A DNA stretch of 64,000 nucleotides from Streptomyces sp. GESEQ-4 (GCF_017948455.1 NZ_JAFFSU010000005.1:1-64000), one strand, 5' to 3'. Shown: positions 42,733 through 51,611, counted from the first letter of the stretch. Notes: generated from the letters alone by a model not told the origin. Translations and numbers: made by a program.

Positions 42733-43170
42733 TTGACTGTGGCAACTGAACGACCGGTCGCCCTGCGACACGGCAAGGATCTCGTATCACCCGAGCTCTT
42801 CGAGCGATTGACCGAATTCTGCGCTGAGGAGTACGGACACGAGCGTTCCGCAGCCGAGCGGATCATGAGCGAGGCTCTGGCGTTGCTGGACGTGATGGGC
42901 CAGACCGGTGAGGGCCTGTCGCCCTCTCAGGTTGTGGACCCGGGATGGCACACGTTCATCCTTCACAGCCCCGAGTACACCGAGTGGTGTCAGAGGAGGT
43001 ACGGGCATTACATCCACCACGCCCCCAAGTCCCGCTACCGGGACAGGGCCACGATGGTGGATGTGGTGGCCAAGATCCGAGCCCACGGGTATGCGGTCGA
43101 CGAACGGCTGTGGGGCACCAAGGCGGACTGCAACCAACCGACATGCTGTGGCGACGGCCCATGCTGCTGA
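42733..43170 (+). CDS. GRDP-like protein with a Cys-rich C-terminal tail
   Basis: 145 residues from a TTG start eight bases after GAGAGG; a GTG two codons later has poorer spacing. The pattern VDPGWHTFILHSPEYTEWCQ followed by RRYGHYIHHAP matches the conserved WH...P.Y..C...G....H core of the glycine-rich domain protein-like family. The tail reads NQPTCCGDGPCC, with five cysteines in the last dozen residues and a further Cys just before it. This could bind metal or form disulfides. The next gene begins ten bases later, so the two are probably co-expressed. Confidence 0.6.
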   Translation: MTVATERPVALRHGKDLVSPELFERLTEFCAEEYGHERSAAERIMSEALALLDVMGQTGEGLSPSQVVDPGWHTFILHSPEYTEWCQRRYGHYIHHAPKSRYRDRATMVDVVAKIRAHGYAVDERLWGTKADCNQPTCCGDGPCC

Positions 43171-43179
43171 GGAGACTCC

Positions 43180-43608
43180 GTGGCAACTGCCGATGGAACC
43201 AAGGGCCGGGGAAGAGTGACCGTCTTCTCCATGTTCGGCCCTGTCTTCGGCTACGCGAGCAGGATCGTGGACGACCAACAGGTCGCGTACATCGGTCCCC
43301 TGACACCGGGTGTCAACTGGCGAAGGCTCTGGCAGATGGCCGAGCGGTGCAGCGCGCCGGGTGCCCGGGACACCAGGAGAGCCGAGTGGATCGTCTCGCA
43401 GGCGTCCCGTGCGTTCATCTGCGGCAGTGACGTCGTCGTGAAGTTCTCGGAAGCCGATTGGGAGATGGAGCCCGGGGGCCGACGAATGGAACTCGAATCC
43501 CCCTGGTGCAACCAGGACGTGTTGGCCACCGGCAACCTCACGATGCCGGAACTCACCGCAGAACAGATCGCCCCGAAGTTCACCCGCTACCCGCAGCACG
43601 CGGAATGA
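43180..43608 (+). CDS. 142-residue protein of unknown function
   Basis: It starts at a GTG preceded by GAGGAG. The sequence (VFSMFGPVFGYASRIVDDQQ, LTPGVNWRRLWQMAERCSAP, FICGSDVVVKFSEADWEMEP) shows no motif I can place. It is mixed alpha/beta in appearance, soluble, with three Cys. It is close behind the GRDP-like gene and shares its orientation, which suggests joint function. Confidence 0.55.
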   Translation: MATADGTKGRGRVTVFSMFGPVFGYASRIVDDQQVAYIGPLTPGVNWRRLWQMAERCSAPGARDTRRAEWIVSQASRAFICGSDVVVKFSEADWEMEPGGRRMELESPWCNQDVLATGNLTMPELTAEQIAPKFTRYPQHAE

Positions 43609-43692
43609 CGCCCCGACCACGCCCACCCTGGCAAAGGTCACGTGGCCGAGGGCGCCTGGCTCCTCACCACCATGGCAGGAGGGAACACACCC

Positions 43693-43791
43693 ATGACGGT
43701 AGACGTCCCGGCAACACCACCGGGCCCTGATCCGCCAGGCGGGCCTCCGCCGGCAAGTCCGCGGACCAGGCAGCAGCACGACACGCACTGA
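43693..43791 (+). CDS. 32-residue Pro-rich peptide
   Basis: It begins MTVDVPATPPGPDPPGGPPP and ends HDTH. AGGAGGG with nine-base spacing is among the best ribosome binding sites in this region, which supports translation. It could be a small signalling or precursor peptide for the upstream XRE-TPR regulator, but this is speculation. Confidence 0.45.
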   Translation: MTVDVPATPPGPDPPGGPPPASPRTRQQHDTH

Positions 43792-43941
43792 ACAGAACGG
43801 AACCTACCCCGCTCATCCGCTCCCCTGTGGCGGATGAGCGGCGTCGTCGACCAGACGAGACGAGCGCGTGCTGCTGCTCTCGCCGACGTTCTCGCCCCCT
43901 GTGGGAGGCAGCGGTTCATGAACCCGGAGTGCGGCGCGCGC

Positions 43942-45000
43942 CTACGGCTTCGGGAGGCGGGCCATGGCCTTGGGGGCCAACTCCTGGGCGAGGGAGCACA
44001 GTTCCTGCCTCGACGAGTTGCCGGTGACTCCCACCGAGACCACCTCGGTCTGCCCCGCGACGATCGGCCCGGCCTCGCCGTACTCGACGTCGACCGAGCA
44101 GGTCGGCAGGGCGGGCCCGAGCAGCCAGCTGTCGTCCTCGGCGGGGTTGTACTGCACCGCCGCCGTACGTCCTCCGACCGTGAGTGGGCGTCCCTCCAGC
44201 GCCTCGTCGAGGTGCTCGAAGAGGACGTACAGGTTCGGTTGGTCGATGCTCTCGCCGCCCCAGGTGCAGCTCTGGCCGGTGAAATCGACGTGCACCTCGC
44301 CGGGGTCGATGTCCGGGACACGCGCCGCCTCGCTCTTCTTGATCAGTTCGCACGCGTCCAGGTTCGCCAGCGAGTCGGGGGCGTGGCGGGCGGAGGGAAG
44401 GTCCCCGGACTTGAGCAGGCGGATGACGTCGTCAGCGGCGGTGTCGGCGATCAGGCAGGCGCGGGTACCGGACTCGTCACCGTAGACGCCGATCGCGACC
44501 GCCGCGGTCCGCTCCCGCAGCATCACGTCCCGCGTGCAGTTCTTGCCGCCGGTGAGCCCGCCGTGGCTCTCGTTCTCGTAGACGGTGACGCCGTCCCGCA
44601 GCACGGGCGTCGGTGCGGGATCGCCCGCGTCCACGTCACTCGGTCCGGACTGCAGGTCCACGAAGACCGAGACGGACAAGTCGCCCGGACCGTCGAGCTG
44701 GATGTCGCACTGGCCGTAGCTGATCCCACGGTCGTACTCGACCTTCCCGAACTTCGCCAGCACCCTCTCGCCGATCAGCTTGCAGGGGTCGGCGCCCCGC
44801 AGTTCCTCGGGGGTGACGGACAGGGAGAGTTTGCCGGGCGCCGGTGGTGTGGATCCGGCTGAGGTGCGAGGTGGAGCGTCCGGAGACGCGTTGTCCTGTG
44901 CGGAGTCCTGTGCCGAGCATCCCGCCGCGAACAGCGCGATGGTCAGGGCCACCGCCGACACCGCCACACCACGAACCCCGCGCGCAAGCCGGCCCGTCAT
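43942..45000 (-). CDS. DUF3558 lipoprotein, double-domain
   Basis: 352 residues from MTGRLARGVRGVAVSAVALT; the lipobox is FAAGC (C28). Two DUF3558-like halves are visible, each with the DPCKLI / DACELI motif (around 70 and 218) and paired Cys (NCTRDV...TRACLI; SCTWGG...QELCSL). Such lipoproteins are surface-anchored and abundant in Streptomyces, with unknown ligands. The ATG overlaps the stop of the following DUF3558 gene (ATGA), so the two are an operon. Confidence 0.85.
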   Translation of the reverse strand: MTGRLARGVRGVAVSAVALTIALFAAGCSAQDSAQDNASPDAPPRTSAGSTPPAPGKLSLSVTPEELRGADPCKLIGERVLAKFGKVEYDRGISYGQCDIQLDGPGDLSVSVFVDLQSGPSDVDAGDPAPTPVLRDGVTVYENESHGGLTGGKNCTRDVMLRERTAAVAIGVYGDESGTRACLIADTAADDVIRLLKSGDLPSARHAPDSLANLDACELIKKSEAARVPDIDPGEVHVDFTGQSCTWGGESIDQPNLYVLFEHLDEALEGRPLTVGGRTAAVQYNPAEDDSWLLGPALPTCSVDVEYGEAGPIVAGQTEVVSVGVTGNSSRQELCSLAQELAPKAMARLPKP

Positions 45001-45608
45001 CGGATGTGGGTCAGGGCCGCGGCTGCTACCGACGCCCCCGCGGGGCACGTGGTGTCCTGCGGTTCCCCCGGTTCCGGGATGGTCGTGGTGCCGACCAGGC
45101 GATCGACATCGTCGACCGCGACGAAGATGAAGCAGATCCGCTGGAATTCGGCCTGGATGGCCTTGTGTTGCCCCACCGGCACCTGCGTGACCTGCCCGTT
45201 CTTGGTCATGGTCTTCGCGTAGGACAGCGGCAGGTCCAGCGCGAGGCTGACGTTCTGGCCCCCCAGGTTCCAGTGGCACTTCGGCCCATGCTTGGTGGAC
45301 TCCTGTGTCCCCCGTCCGGTGATTCCGAGGGCAGCGAGGTCGCGCTCGTCGAGGGCGTCGCACGGCCGTGCCGCCAGCTGTGTCTGGGTGTACTTGGTGG
45401 GCTGCGCTGCGGCGGAGGGGGAGGACGGGGTGGCGGCGGGGGCAGAGGACGAGACCGAGGATGTCGGACTCGGGGACGATGACCGCGGCGTGCTCTGGTC
45501 ACTCGCGCACCCGGCGCTGAGCAGGCTCACGGCAAGTACCAGCACGAGTCCGGCTGTTCGGCGGGAACGCCCGCCCCGGGAGCGTTGATCGAGATCGAAT
45601 CGCAGCAT
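44997..45608 (-). CDS. DUF3558 lipoprotein
   Basis: 203 residues; signal sequence LVLVLAVSLLSAGC with lipid Cys at 34, then a Ser/Pro-rich linker (about 36-70). The domain has RPCDALDERDLAALGI, KCHWNL and RICFIFVAVDDVDRL, the normal DUF3558 Cys pattern. It is the first gene of a two-gene operon with the double-domain homologue. Confidence 0.85.
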   Translation of the reverse strand: MLRFDLDQRSRGGRSRRTAGLVLVLAVSLLSAGCASDQSTPRSSSPSPTSSVSSSAPAATPSSPSAAAQPTKYTQTQLAARPCDALDERDLAALGITGRGTQESTKHGPKCHWNLGGQNVSLALDLPLSYAKTMTKNGQVTQVPVGQHKAIQAEFQRICFIFVAVDDVDRLVGTTTIPEPGEPQDTTCPAGASVAAAALTHIR

Positions 45609-45692
45609 ATCGGCACGGTAGGGGCGCCACGCCGGGACCGGTCCCGGGGCGGCCCGCCGGGCGGCTGCCCGGCGGGACGCTGGCGTACGGGC

Positions 45693-46577
45693 TCAGCTTC
45701 CCGTGAGGGAGATGGCCAGGTCCGTGATGTTGACGGCGAACTTGGACGTGGCGGCGTCGGCCACGAGCGTGGCCTCGCCGGTGAAGATGTTGATGCTGTA
45801 GAGGGAGGGCCTGTTGGCGCCGGGGACGGTGAGAGCGGCGAAGGCGGCGTTGCTGACCGTCTTGCCGCCCGACAGGGTGCTGAAGATGTCCATGCCCGCG
45901 TTGATCTGCGCGTCGATGCCGAGGCTGCCGGTCGCTGCCAGCGTGCCGTTGTTGGCCGGGGACTGGATGACGACCTGGTCGGTGGTCGTGTTGATGTCGA
46001 ACAGCGTGGTCGCGGTGGCCCCGTTGAGGTCGTTGTTCGTGTAGGCGGCGGCGGAGACGCCCTTGGTCGTGCCCTCGATCGGCGGGGTGGTGAGGTTCAC
46101 GTCCTGGATGGTCGAGTGGTCGTTGAGGTTGTGCCGCAGGTTCTGGCCGGTGTCGCTGATCACACGCAGCCGGTCGGCGGCCGGGTTGAAGTCGACGCCG
46201 AAGTTGGTGCCGTGCAGCGTGTACTGGAGCTGGGAGACCTTGGTGATCACGACGTCCGTGGTGGCCGGCGGGGTCTTGATCGTGTAGATGCCGCCCTGGT
46301 TGCCGACGCCGTACATCAGGCCGTTCTGCACCCGGAAGTCGATGCCGATCAGAGTCGTGTCGCCACTGAGCCCGACGATGTCCCTGACCCAGTTGTTCAC
46401 GTTCGGCTTGTCGGTGGTGAACATGGCCATCTGGGTGCCGTCACCGGTGATCCCGAAGGCCACCAGGCTGGGGGTGGCCGCGGCAGAGCCGCTGCCCGGC
46501 AGGCTCAGCATGAGCGCCGAGGAGACGGACAGGACCGCGATCGCCGCCGCGAGTCTCTTTCTGGTTCCTGATTTCAT
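45693..46577 (-). CDS. Secreted DUF4394 protein
   Basis: 294 residues from MKSGTRKRLAAAIAVLSVSS (signal peptide to about SGSAAA), with GGGAGGG upstream. The domain carries VRDIVGLSGDTTLIGIDFRV, LYGVGNQGGIYTI-like and FGVDFNPAADRLRVISDTGQ motifs, then LRHNLND, all typical of DUF4394. The fold is likely a beta-propeller. It is exported with no anchor seen. Function in actinomycetes is unknown. The gene is divergent from the PucR-type regulator, which may control it. Confidence 0.88.
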   Translation of the reverse strand: MKSGTRKRLAAAIAVLSVSSALMLSLPGSGSAAATPSLVAFGITGDGTQMAMFTTDKPNVNNWVRDIVGLSGDTTLIGIDFRVQNGLMYGVGNQGGIYTIKTPPATTDVVITKVSQLQYTLHGTNFGVDFNPAADRLRVISDTGQNLRHNLNDHSTIQDVNLTTPPIEGTTKGVSAAAYTNNDLNGATATTLFDINTTTDQVVIQSPANNGTLAATGSLGIDAQINAGMDIFSTLSGGKTVSNAAFAALTVPGANRPSLYSINIFTGEATLVADAATSKFAVNITDLAISLTGS

Positions 46578-46852
46578 GGCTGTTTCCCTCCCGTTTGATC
46601 GAATGCCATCGAATGAAATTGCGCGCACAGTGCCTCTGCGAGTGCGAATTTCGACGCCATGGCGGCTCCCATTTAGCCGCCTTCACAGCAGCTCCACAAC
46701 CGGATCAGCCCACAACGCCACCTCGATCAGCGAACTTTGCACACCGTGACAAATGCCGGGTCGATACCACGGTCTTCGATTCACGCGAAGTGATAAATCC
46801 CGTCCGGATTTCGTCTGTCGAGCCGCTCACCTGCGCTGGCAGGCTCCCGTCC

Positions 46853-48067
46853 ATGGGGAGCCTCTTCGCTGAACTGGCCCGGCAGGCGTCGACCAACGCC
46901 CGCCGGGAGGTCGAGACGTACGCACGCGAGATTCCGGAGTTCCGATTTCTGGATACGGACCCCCGGGCCAGGGGCGAGACGATGGAGTACTCGGTGTGGC
47001 TCCGGCGCCGGACGATCGAACTGTCCCCGGGCAACAGCGAGCTGACCGCCGACGACCTCCGCTACATCGCGACCATCGGCGAGGTTCGGGCCGCTGCCGG
47101 AATGTCCTCGGATTCACGGCAGCGGGTGCTGCGCGTGCACACCGCGCTCATGCTGCGCGACATCCACGAGGCGACCGAGAGCCAGAGCCGCGGCAATGTC
47201 GAGGAACTCATGCAGGTGATGACCTGGTTCGCCCCGCAGGGTGACCGCGGCATCGTCGCCTACCGGCAGGGATTCGTGACGGTGCTGCGCCGCCGACTGC
47301 CGTACGTCCAACAGATCGCCCTGCTGGCCAGGTCACTGCTGACCGGCGACCCCATGGCCACCGACCTCGCCCCCGCCCTCGGGCTGGAAGTCCCCGAATT
47401 CTGCGCGGTCACGGTGATCCGGGTGCCGGACCGCCCCGCCGGTGACCGTGACCTGGACAACGAGATCGAGGCGCTGGTGAAGACGCACCGGGTGCCGGTC
47501 GTGTGGTGCCCGGAGGGCGGAACGCGGGGTGGTGAGCTGATCGCCGTAACTCCGTGTGCGGACGAGGAGTTACGGCAGTCCCCCGCGCCCGTGACTGATC
47601 TCGTACGGGACTTCGCCGAGGCCCTCGGCCGCCCCTGCGCCGCCGGCACCGCCACCGCGCCCCGGTCCGAACTCGCCGACGCCCTCAACCGGGCCCGGCG
47701 GATCAGCAAGGCGGCCCCGCTGCGACCGGCATCGGCCCGGTTGCGCCCCCACACCATGCCGGACGTCTTCGTCGAACTCGCCGTCGCGGACGTGCCGTTC
47801 GTCGACGCCTGGCTCCACACGGTGGCCCAGCGCCTCGACTCCGGCCCCGATCTCCTCGTCACCCTCGACGCGTACTACCGCCACGACATGAACCGCGCCG
47901 CCACCGCGACCGCCCTCAACGTCCACCCCCGCACCCTCGACTACCGCCTGCGCCGCGTACGCGAACTCACCGGCATCGACCCGGGCTCGACCTCCGGCGT
48001 ACGGACGCTGAGTTCGGCCGTGACGCGGCGGCTGTCGGGGGCGTGGGACAGGGAGACGACCACCTGA
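46853..48067 (+). CDS. PucR/CdaR-type transcriptional regulator
   Basis: 404 residues from MGSLFAELARQASTNARREV. The C-terminal PucR HTH is well preserved: LLVTLDAYYRHDMNRAATAT, then LNVHPRTLDYRLRRVRELTG. The N-terminal part is helical, and the middle carries a GGDEF-like relic (ALGLEVPEFCAVTVIRVPDR). The final codons and stop are repeated in tandem (48041-48094). The divergent DUF4394 gene is the nearest candidate target. Confidence 0.85.
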   Translation: MGSLFAELARQASTNARREVETYAREIPEFRFLDTDPRARGETMEYSVWLRRRTIELSPGNSELTADDLRYIATIGEVRAAAGMSSDSRQRVLRVHTALMLRDIHEATESQSRGNVEELMQVMTWFAPQGDRGIVAYRQGFVTVLRRRLPYVQQIALLARSLLTGDPMATDLAPALGLEVPEFCAVTVIRVPDRPAGDRDLDNEIEALVKTHRVPVVWCPEGGTRGGELIAVTPCADEELRQSPAPVTDLVRDFAEALGRPCAAGTATAPRSELADALNRARRISKAAPLRPASARLRPHTMPDVFVELAVADVPFVDAWLHTVAQRLDSGPDLLVTLDAYYRHDMNRAATATALNVHPRTLDYRLRRVRELTGIDPGSTSGVRTLSSAVTRRLSGAWDRETTT

Positions 48068-48094
48068 GCGTGGGACAGGGAGACGGCAACCTGA
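48041..48094. repeat. 27-bp tandem repeat over the PucR-type gene stop
   Basis: Two adjacent 27-bp copies differ at two positions. The first ends with the gene's TGA. The second, in frame, would encode Ala-Trp-Asp-Arg-Glu-Thr-Ala-Thr and another TGA. Confidence 0.9.
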
Positions 48095-48101
48095 ACGTGG
48101 C

Positions 48102-48836
48102 TCAGTCAGTACCGCCCGCCGTCGTCTCGGGTTTCGTCCGCAGGATGTCGCGGGCCTGCTCCGCCGCGCGGGCGGTGCTCTCAGCTATGAAGTCGAGGTA
48201 GCGGGCGATGTTCTCGAAGCGGACGCCGGCCGGGGTGCCGGGGCCGAGGACGCTGACGCCCTGCCGTGCGGTCTGGACGGTCTGCTCGAGGGCCCGGGCG
48301 CTGGCCATCATCGACTGGTACCAGATGTCGTCGTCGACGACATAGCGCTCGCGGCGGCGGTCGTCGCGCTCCCGGCGGACCAGGCCCTGGCTTTCGAGGA
48401 ACGCGACCGCCTTGGAGATGGACGCCGGGCTGACCTGGAGGCGCTGGGCCAGTTCGGACGCGGTGAGGCTGCCCGAGTCGCTGATGCACAGGCAGGCCAT
48501 CACCCGGGCCATCATCTTGGGCGTGCCCGACGCCATGAGGACGGTGGTGAACACCTCCTCGTACTCGCGCACCGCCTCCGGGTCGCGTCCGTAGGCCTGC
48601 GGGGGCGCCTCGGGACTCGCCGGTGCGGCCTGCTTGCGGCGGTGGGCGCGGTGTTCGGTGGCGCGGTGGGCGAGGTCGGCGCGGTAGCCGGTGGGGCCGC
48701 CGTTGCGCATGACCTCGCGGGTGATGGTCGAGGTCGGGCGCTCCAGGCGCCTGGCGATCTCCGCGTAGGCGAGGCCGTCGGCCAGTCCCAGCGCGATCTG
48801 CTGGCGTTCCTGCTGGGTGAGTCTGCCTCCCGGCAT
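48102..48836 (-). CDS. MarR/GbsR-type regulator with extra N-terminal HTH
   Basis: 244 residues. Residues 1-45 form an IS30/HTH_38-like helix-turn-helix (LTQQERQQIALGLADGLAYA, EIARRLERPTSTITREVMRN). Residues about 85-230 are the MarR/GbsR winged helix (LTASELAQRLQVSPASISKA, LVRRERDDRRRERYVV). The double HTH layout is common for Streptomyces regulators of ABC exporters. It is divergent from the DUF4097-ABC operon, with repeated GCAAC elements in the gap. Confidence 0.88.
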   Translation of the reverse strand: MPGGRLTQQERQQIALGLADGLAYAEIARRLERPTSTITREVMRNGGPTGYRADLAHRATEHRAHRRKQAAPASPEAPPQAYGRDPEAVREYEEVFTTVLMASGTPKMMARVMACLCISDSGSLTASELAQRLQVSPASISKAVAFLESQGLVRRERDDRRRERYVVDDDIWYQSMMASARALEQTVQTARQGVSVLGPGTPAGVRFENIARYLDFIAESTARAAEQARDILRTKPETTAGGTD

Positions 48837-48891
48837 CGCTGCCTCCTTCGTGGTCCGTGGCCTCCACCATAGCGTTCACTTCCAATTCATT

Positions 48892-48941
48892 GCAACAGGT
48901 GGAGCAGAGTCTGTTGCGTTACGTTCAGGACCGTTGCAACG
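48892..48941. promoter_or_regulatory. GCAACAG inverted repeat and CGTTGCAACG palindrome
   Basis: GCAACAG (48892-48898) pairs with CTGTTGC (48911-48917), and a perfect ten-base palindrome CGTTGCAACG follows at 48932-48941. Further GCAAC copies lie near 48979 and 49008. They are likely sites for the divergent MarR-type regulator. Confidence 0.55.
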
Positions 48942-49057
48942 ATTTCTCGGCTCTTAGCTGCACTGATGCCGATTACGCGCAACGACTTGATTGCCAGATC
49001 CTTGAATGCAACGTAGCGTTTCTGTCATCGGAAACAGCGACTCCCAAGGAGCACACC

Positions 49058-49750
49058 ATGTACAAGGCCCAGCCCACGATGCAGAAGTTCGACACCGCCG
49101 CCCCGATCTCCGCCCACATCGACATCCCGGCCGGACGCATCCAGCTCATCGCCGCGGACCGCGCCGACACGACCGTCGAGGTGCTGCCCGCGAACGCCGC
49201 CAAGAGCCGCGACGTGAAGGCGGCCGAGCAGATCGAGGTCACCTACGGCGACGGGCTGCTGCGGATCTCGGCCCCACCCGCGAAGAACAAGTACCTCGGC
49301 CCCTCCGGAGCCGTCGAGGTGACCGTCCAACTGCCCGCCGGCTCCCACGTCGAGGCGAAGACGGCCGCCGCCGAGTTCCGGGGCGTCGGACGGCTCGGCG
49401 ATGTCGTCGTCGCGGACGGCCACCGCTCGGTCAAGCTCGACGAGGCGGCCAGCGCCCGCCTCAGCGCCGCCGACGGGGACGTCACCGTGGGCCGCCTCAC
49501 CGGCCCCGGCGAGATCAGCACCCAGCGGGGCGACATCCGCGTCGACGAGGCCGCGAGCGGCACCGTCACCCTGAGCACCCAGCAGGGCGACATCACCATC
49601 GGCGCCGCCCAGGGAGTCTCCGCCTCGCTCGACGCCGGCACCGGCTACGGCCGCGTCAGCAACGCGCTCAAGAACTCCGACGGCGCCGCCGCCGGCCTGA
49701 CCATCCACGCCACCACCGCCTACGGCGACATCACCGCCCGCAGCCTGTAA
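49058..49750 (+). CDS. DUF4097-family beta-helix protein
   Basis: 230 residues from MYKAQPTMQKFDTAAPISAH, with AAGGAG upstream. The sequence is a regular series of short strands (IPAGRIQLIAADRADTTVEV, VQLPAGSHVEAKTAAAEFRG, STQRGDIRVDEAASGTVTLS), typical of DUF4097 beta-solenoid proteins. There is no signal peptide. Such proteins are regularly encoded next to DrrA/B-like exporters; role unknown. It is the first gene of a three-gene operon. Confidence 0.85.
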   Translation: MYKAQPTMQKFDTAAPISAHIDIPAGRIQLIAADRADTTVEVLPANAAKSRDVKAAEQIEVTYGDGLLRISAPPAKNKYLGPSGAVEVTVQLPAGSHVEAKTAAAEFRGVGRLGDVVVADGHRSVKLDEAASARLSAADGDVTVGRLTGPGEISTQRGDIRVDEAASGTVTLSTQQGDITIGAAQGVSASLDAGTGYGRVSNALKNSDGAAAGLTIHATTAYGDITARSL

Positions 49751-49762
49751 AGGAGCAACGTC

Positions 49763-50722
49763 ATGACCAACCTGGCCATCGCGGCGAACGGGCTGCGCAA
49801 GTCCTACGGCGACAAGACCGTCCTCGACGGCATCGACCTGAACGTGGCGGAAGGATCGGTCTTCTCCCTGCTCGGCCCGAACGGGGCCGGCAAGACCACC
49901 GCCGTCAAGATCCTCTCCACCCTGATCAGCGCCGACGCCGGTGTCATCAGCGTCGGGGGCCACGATCTCGCCGCGGACCCGCAGGCCGTGCGCGGCGCGA
50001 TCGGTGTCACGGGGCAGTTCTCGGCCGTGGACGGGCTGATCACCGGTGAGGAGAACATGCTCCTCATGGCGGACCTGCACCACCTGTCCAGGTCTGAGGG
50101 GCGGCGGGTCGCCGCCGAACTCCTCGAACGCTTCGATCTCGTCGAGGCGGCGAAGAAGCCCGCCTCCACCTACTCCGGCGGTATGAAGCGGCGGCTCGAC
50201 ATCGCCATGACGCTGGTCGGGAGTCCGCGGATCATCTTCCTGGACGAGCCGACCACCGGTCTCGACCCGCGCTCCCGGCACAACATGTGGCAGATCATCC
50301 GCGGGCTGGTCTCCGACGGGGTCACGGTCTTCCTCACCACCCAGTACCTGGAGGAGGCCGACGAACTCGCCGACCGCATCGCGGTGCTGAACGACGGCAA
50401 GATCGCCGCCGAGGGAAGCGCCGACGAGCTCAAGCGCCTCATCCCCGGCGGACACGTCCGCCTGCGCTTCACCGACCCGGCCGCCTACCGGTCCGCCGCC
50501 ACCACGCTGGGCGAGGTCACCCGGAACGACGAGGCACTGGCCCTGCACATCCCCAACGACGGCAGCCAGCGCGAGCTGCGCTCCCTCCTCGACCGGCTCG
50601 ACCTGGCCGGCATCGAGGCCGACGAACTCACCGTCCACACCCCCGACCTCGACGACGTCTTCTTCGCCCTCACCGGCAGCGGCGCCACCGTCCCCGACCA
50701 GCCCAAGGAGGCTGTCCGATGA
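49763..50722 (+). CDS. DrrA-type ABC transporter ATP-binding protein
   Basis: 319 residues. Walker A is LLGPNGAGKTTAVKIL, the signature is STYSGGMKRRLDIAMTLVGS, Walker B is RIIFLDEPTTGLDPRSRHNM, and the H-loop position is occupied by Gln (FLTTQYLEEADELADR), as in DrrA proteins. The C-terminal extension (about 235-310) is the usual DrrA dimer tail. It drives the permease encoded four-base-overlapped downstream. Daunorubicin-type exporters remove hydrophobic drugs; the substrate here is unknown. Confidence 0.93.
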   Translation: MTNLAIAANGLRKSYGDKTVLDGIDLNVAEGSVFSLLGPNGAGKTTAVKILSTLISADAGVISVGGHDLAADPQAVRGAIGVTGQFSAVDGLITGEENMLLMADLHHLSRSEGRRVAAELLERFDLVEAAKKPASTYSGGMKRRLDIAMTLVGSPRIIFLDEPTTGLDPRSRHNMWQIIRGLVSDGVTVFLTTQYLEEADELADRIAVLNDGKIAAEGSADELKRLIPGGHVRLRFTDPAAYRSAATTLGEVTRNDEALALHIPNDGSQRELRSLLDRLDLAGIEADELTVHTPDLDDVFFALTGSGATVPDQPKEAVR

Positions 50723-51507
50723 GCAACCTCTCCCTCGCCGTGCGCGACTCCTCCACGATGCTGCGGCGCAATCTCCTCCACGCCCGCCGCTACCCGTCGC
50801 TCACCCTGAACCTGCTGCTCACGCCGATCATGCTGCTGCTGCTCTTCGTGTACATCTTCGGCGAGGCGTTCAGCGCCGGCCTCGGCGGCGGCGCCGACCG
50901 CTCCGACTACATCGCCTACGTCATCCCCGGCGTCCTGATCATGACGATCGGCTCCACCGTCGTCGGCACCGCCGTATCGGTCGCCAACGACATGACCGAA
51001 GGCATCATCGCCCGCTTCCGCACCATGGCCATCCACCGCGGGTCGGTGCTGTTCGGCCACGTCGTCGGCAGCCTCCTGCAAGCCATCGGCAGCGTCGTCC
51101 TCGTCGGCGCCGTCGGCGTCGCCATCGGCTTCCGGTCCACTGACGCCACCGCCCTGGAATGGCTCGCGGCGTTCGGGCTGCTCGTGCTCTTCGCGCTGGC
51201 GCTCACATGGATCGCTGTCGGCATGGGCCTGGTCAGCCCGAATGCCGAGGCCGCCGCCAACAGCGCTCAGCCCCTGGTGCTGCTGCCGCTGATCTCCTCC
51301 GCCTTCGTCCCCGCCGAGTCCATGCCCGGCTGGTTCCAGCCCATCGCCGAATATCAGCCCTTCACCCCTGTCATCGAAACTCTCCGCGGTCTCCTCCTGG
51401 GCACCGAGATCGGCCACAACGGCTGGATCGCCATCGCCTGGTGCCTGGGCCTCGCCGTACTCGGCCACCGCTGGTCGACCTCGAAGTTCAACCAGGACCC
51501 GAAGTAA
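50719..51507 (+). CDS. DrrB-type ABC-2 permease
   Basis: 262 residues; the ATG overlaps the ATPase stop (ATGA). Six TM segments are visible, for example LTLNLLLTPIMLLLLFVYIF, VIPGVLIMTIGSTVVGTAVS and LVLFALALTWIAVGMGLVSP. The ABC-2 signature region (VSVANDMTEGIIARFRTMAI) is intact. It forms the membrane half of the exporter. Confidence 0.93.
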   Translation: MSNLSLAVRDSSTMLRRNLLHARRYPSLTLNLLLTPIMLLLLFVYIFGEAFSAGLGGGADRSDYIAYVIPGVLIMTIGSTVVGTAVSVANDMTEGIIARFRTMAIHRGSVLFGHVVGSLLQAIGSVVLVGAVGVAIGFRSTDATALEWLAAFGLLVLFALALTWIAVGMGLVSPNAEAAANSAQPLVLLPLISSAFVPAESMPGWFQPIAEYQPFTPVIETLRGLLLGTEIGHNGWIAIAWCLGLAVLGHRWSTSKFNQDPK

Positions 51508-51550
51508 CACCATGACGACGCGGGCCCTCCCGCGGCGCGTCCCACCCCAG

Positions 51551-51587
51551 GGCGGCGTACACCGGCACCTCACCGGCGTACGCCGCC
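51551..51587. terminator. Hairpin between convergent exporter and VOC genes
   Basis: GGCGGCGTAC pairs with GTACGCCGCC over ten bases, with a further CCGG/CCGG pairing inside. It lies in the 104-bp gap between the two stop codons. Confidence 0.75.
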
Positions 51588-51611
51588 CCGTCCGTGTACT
51601 GGCCCAGGTCC

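Noticed and set aside
43180..43791. RiPP biosynthetic cluster around the small peptides
   Set aside because: No lanthipeptide synthetase, radical SAM, YcaO, methyltransferase or protease gene is present within the window near them.
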